Assembly (NCBI GenBank): GCA_904502055.1 | Contig: CAJGDZ010000100.1 | Span: 1 to 6,322 of the forward strand | From: an uncultured Clostridia bacterium | GTDB taxonomy: Bacteria; Bacillota; Clostridia; Oscillospirales; CAG-272 | Direction: 5' to 3' | DNA length: 6,322 nt | In this document: positions 6,299 through 6,322 of the stretch, one piece after another | Numbering within the stretch: the stretch's first letter is position 1 | How the letters are laid out: each line of letters starts with the position of its first letter | Notes under the pieces: generated by a model | Told to the model about the DNA's origin: nothing | Databases searched by the model: none | Seen by the model: only the letters and a program-made list of their open reading frames with translations | Translations under genes and position numbers: made by a program

Positions 6299-6322
6299 AG
6301 CGCAAGGTCGGCAATCCGACAA

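Overview
The window reads as chromosomal DNA from a low-oxygen Gram-positive bacterium, most likely a GC-rich gut-type member of the Clostridia (Bacillota). This rests on three things: an MnmM/YtqB-type tRNA methyltransferase, a family known from Bacillota; a C_GCAxxG_C_C-family cysteine protein typical of anaerobes; and clean sigma-A promoters with strong AGGAGG-type ribosome binding sites. The genus cannot be told from this sequence.

Layout. Positions 1-64 may hold the tail of a gene that starts off the left edge. A strong bidirectional hairpin terminator follows at 63-103. Positions 104-284 hold no credible gene but carry a chain of five small hairpins bracketed by an 11-bp direct repeat; they form the 3' untranslated region of the next gene. 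Positions 285-1253 (minus strand) encode a TIM-barrel sugar phosphate isomerase/epimerase. A 160-bp divergent intergenic region (1254-1413) holds two back-to-back promoters, both with a TTGCAA -35 box and a 17-bp spacer, separated by T-tracts.

From the rightward promoter a tightly packed five-gene unit runs from 1414 to 6155: a cytoplasmic class C beta-lactamase-like serine hydrolase, a C_GCAxxG_C_C cysteine protein, mnmM, mnmE and cca. The junctions are a 4-nt overlap, a 7-nt overlap, a 9-nt gap and a 4-nt gap, so co-transcription and translational coupling are likely. The last three genes all act on tRNA. MnmE (with MnmG, which is not in this window) installs the aminomethyl-type group on wobble uridine 34, MnmM methylates the aminomethyl form, and Cca builds or repairs the 3' CCA end. 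The first two genes have no known link to tRNA.

Positions 6156-6322 contain no credible gene. They hold several hairpins, including a near-perfect 30-bp palindrome, and look like a dispersed intergenic repeat. No canonical U-tract terminator for the operon is visible inside the window.

No mobile-element gene, CRISPR array, tRNA or rRNA was found. The window is mostly ordinary housekeeping sequence. The points most worth checking are the mnmM-mnmE-cca linkage, the two structured intergenic elements and the hydrolase and cysteine protein at the head of a tRNA operon.
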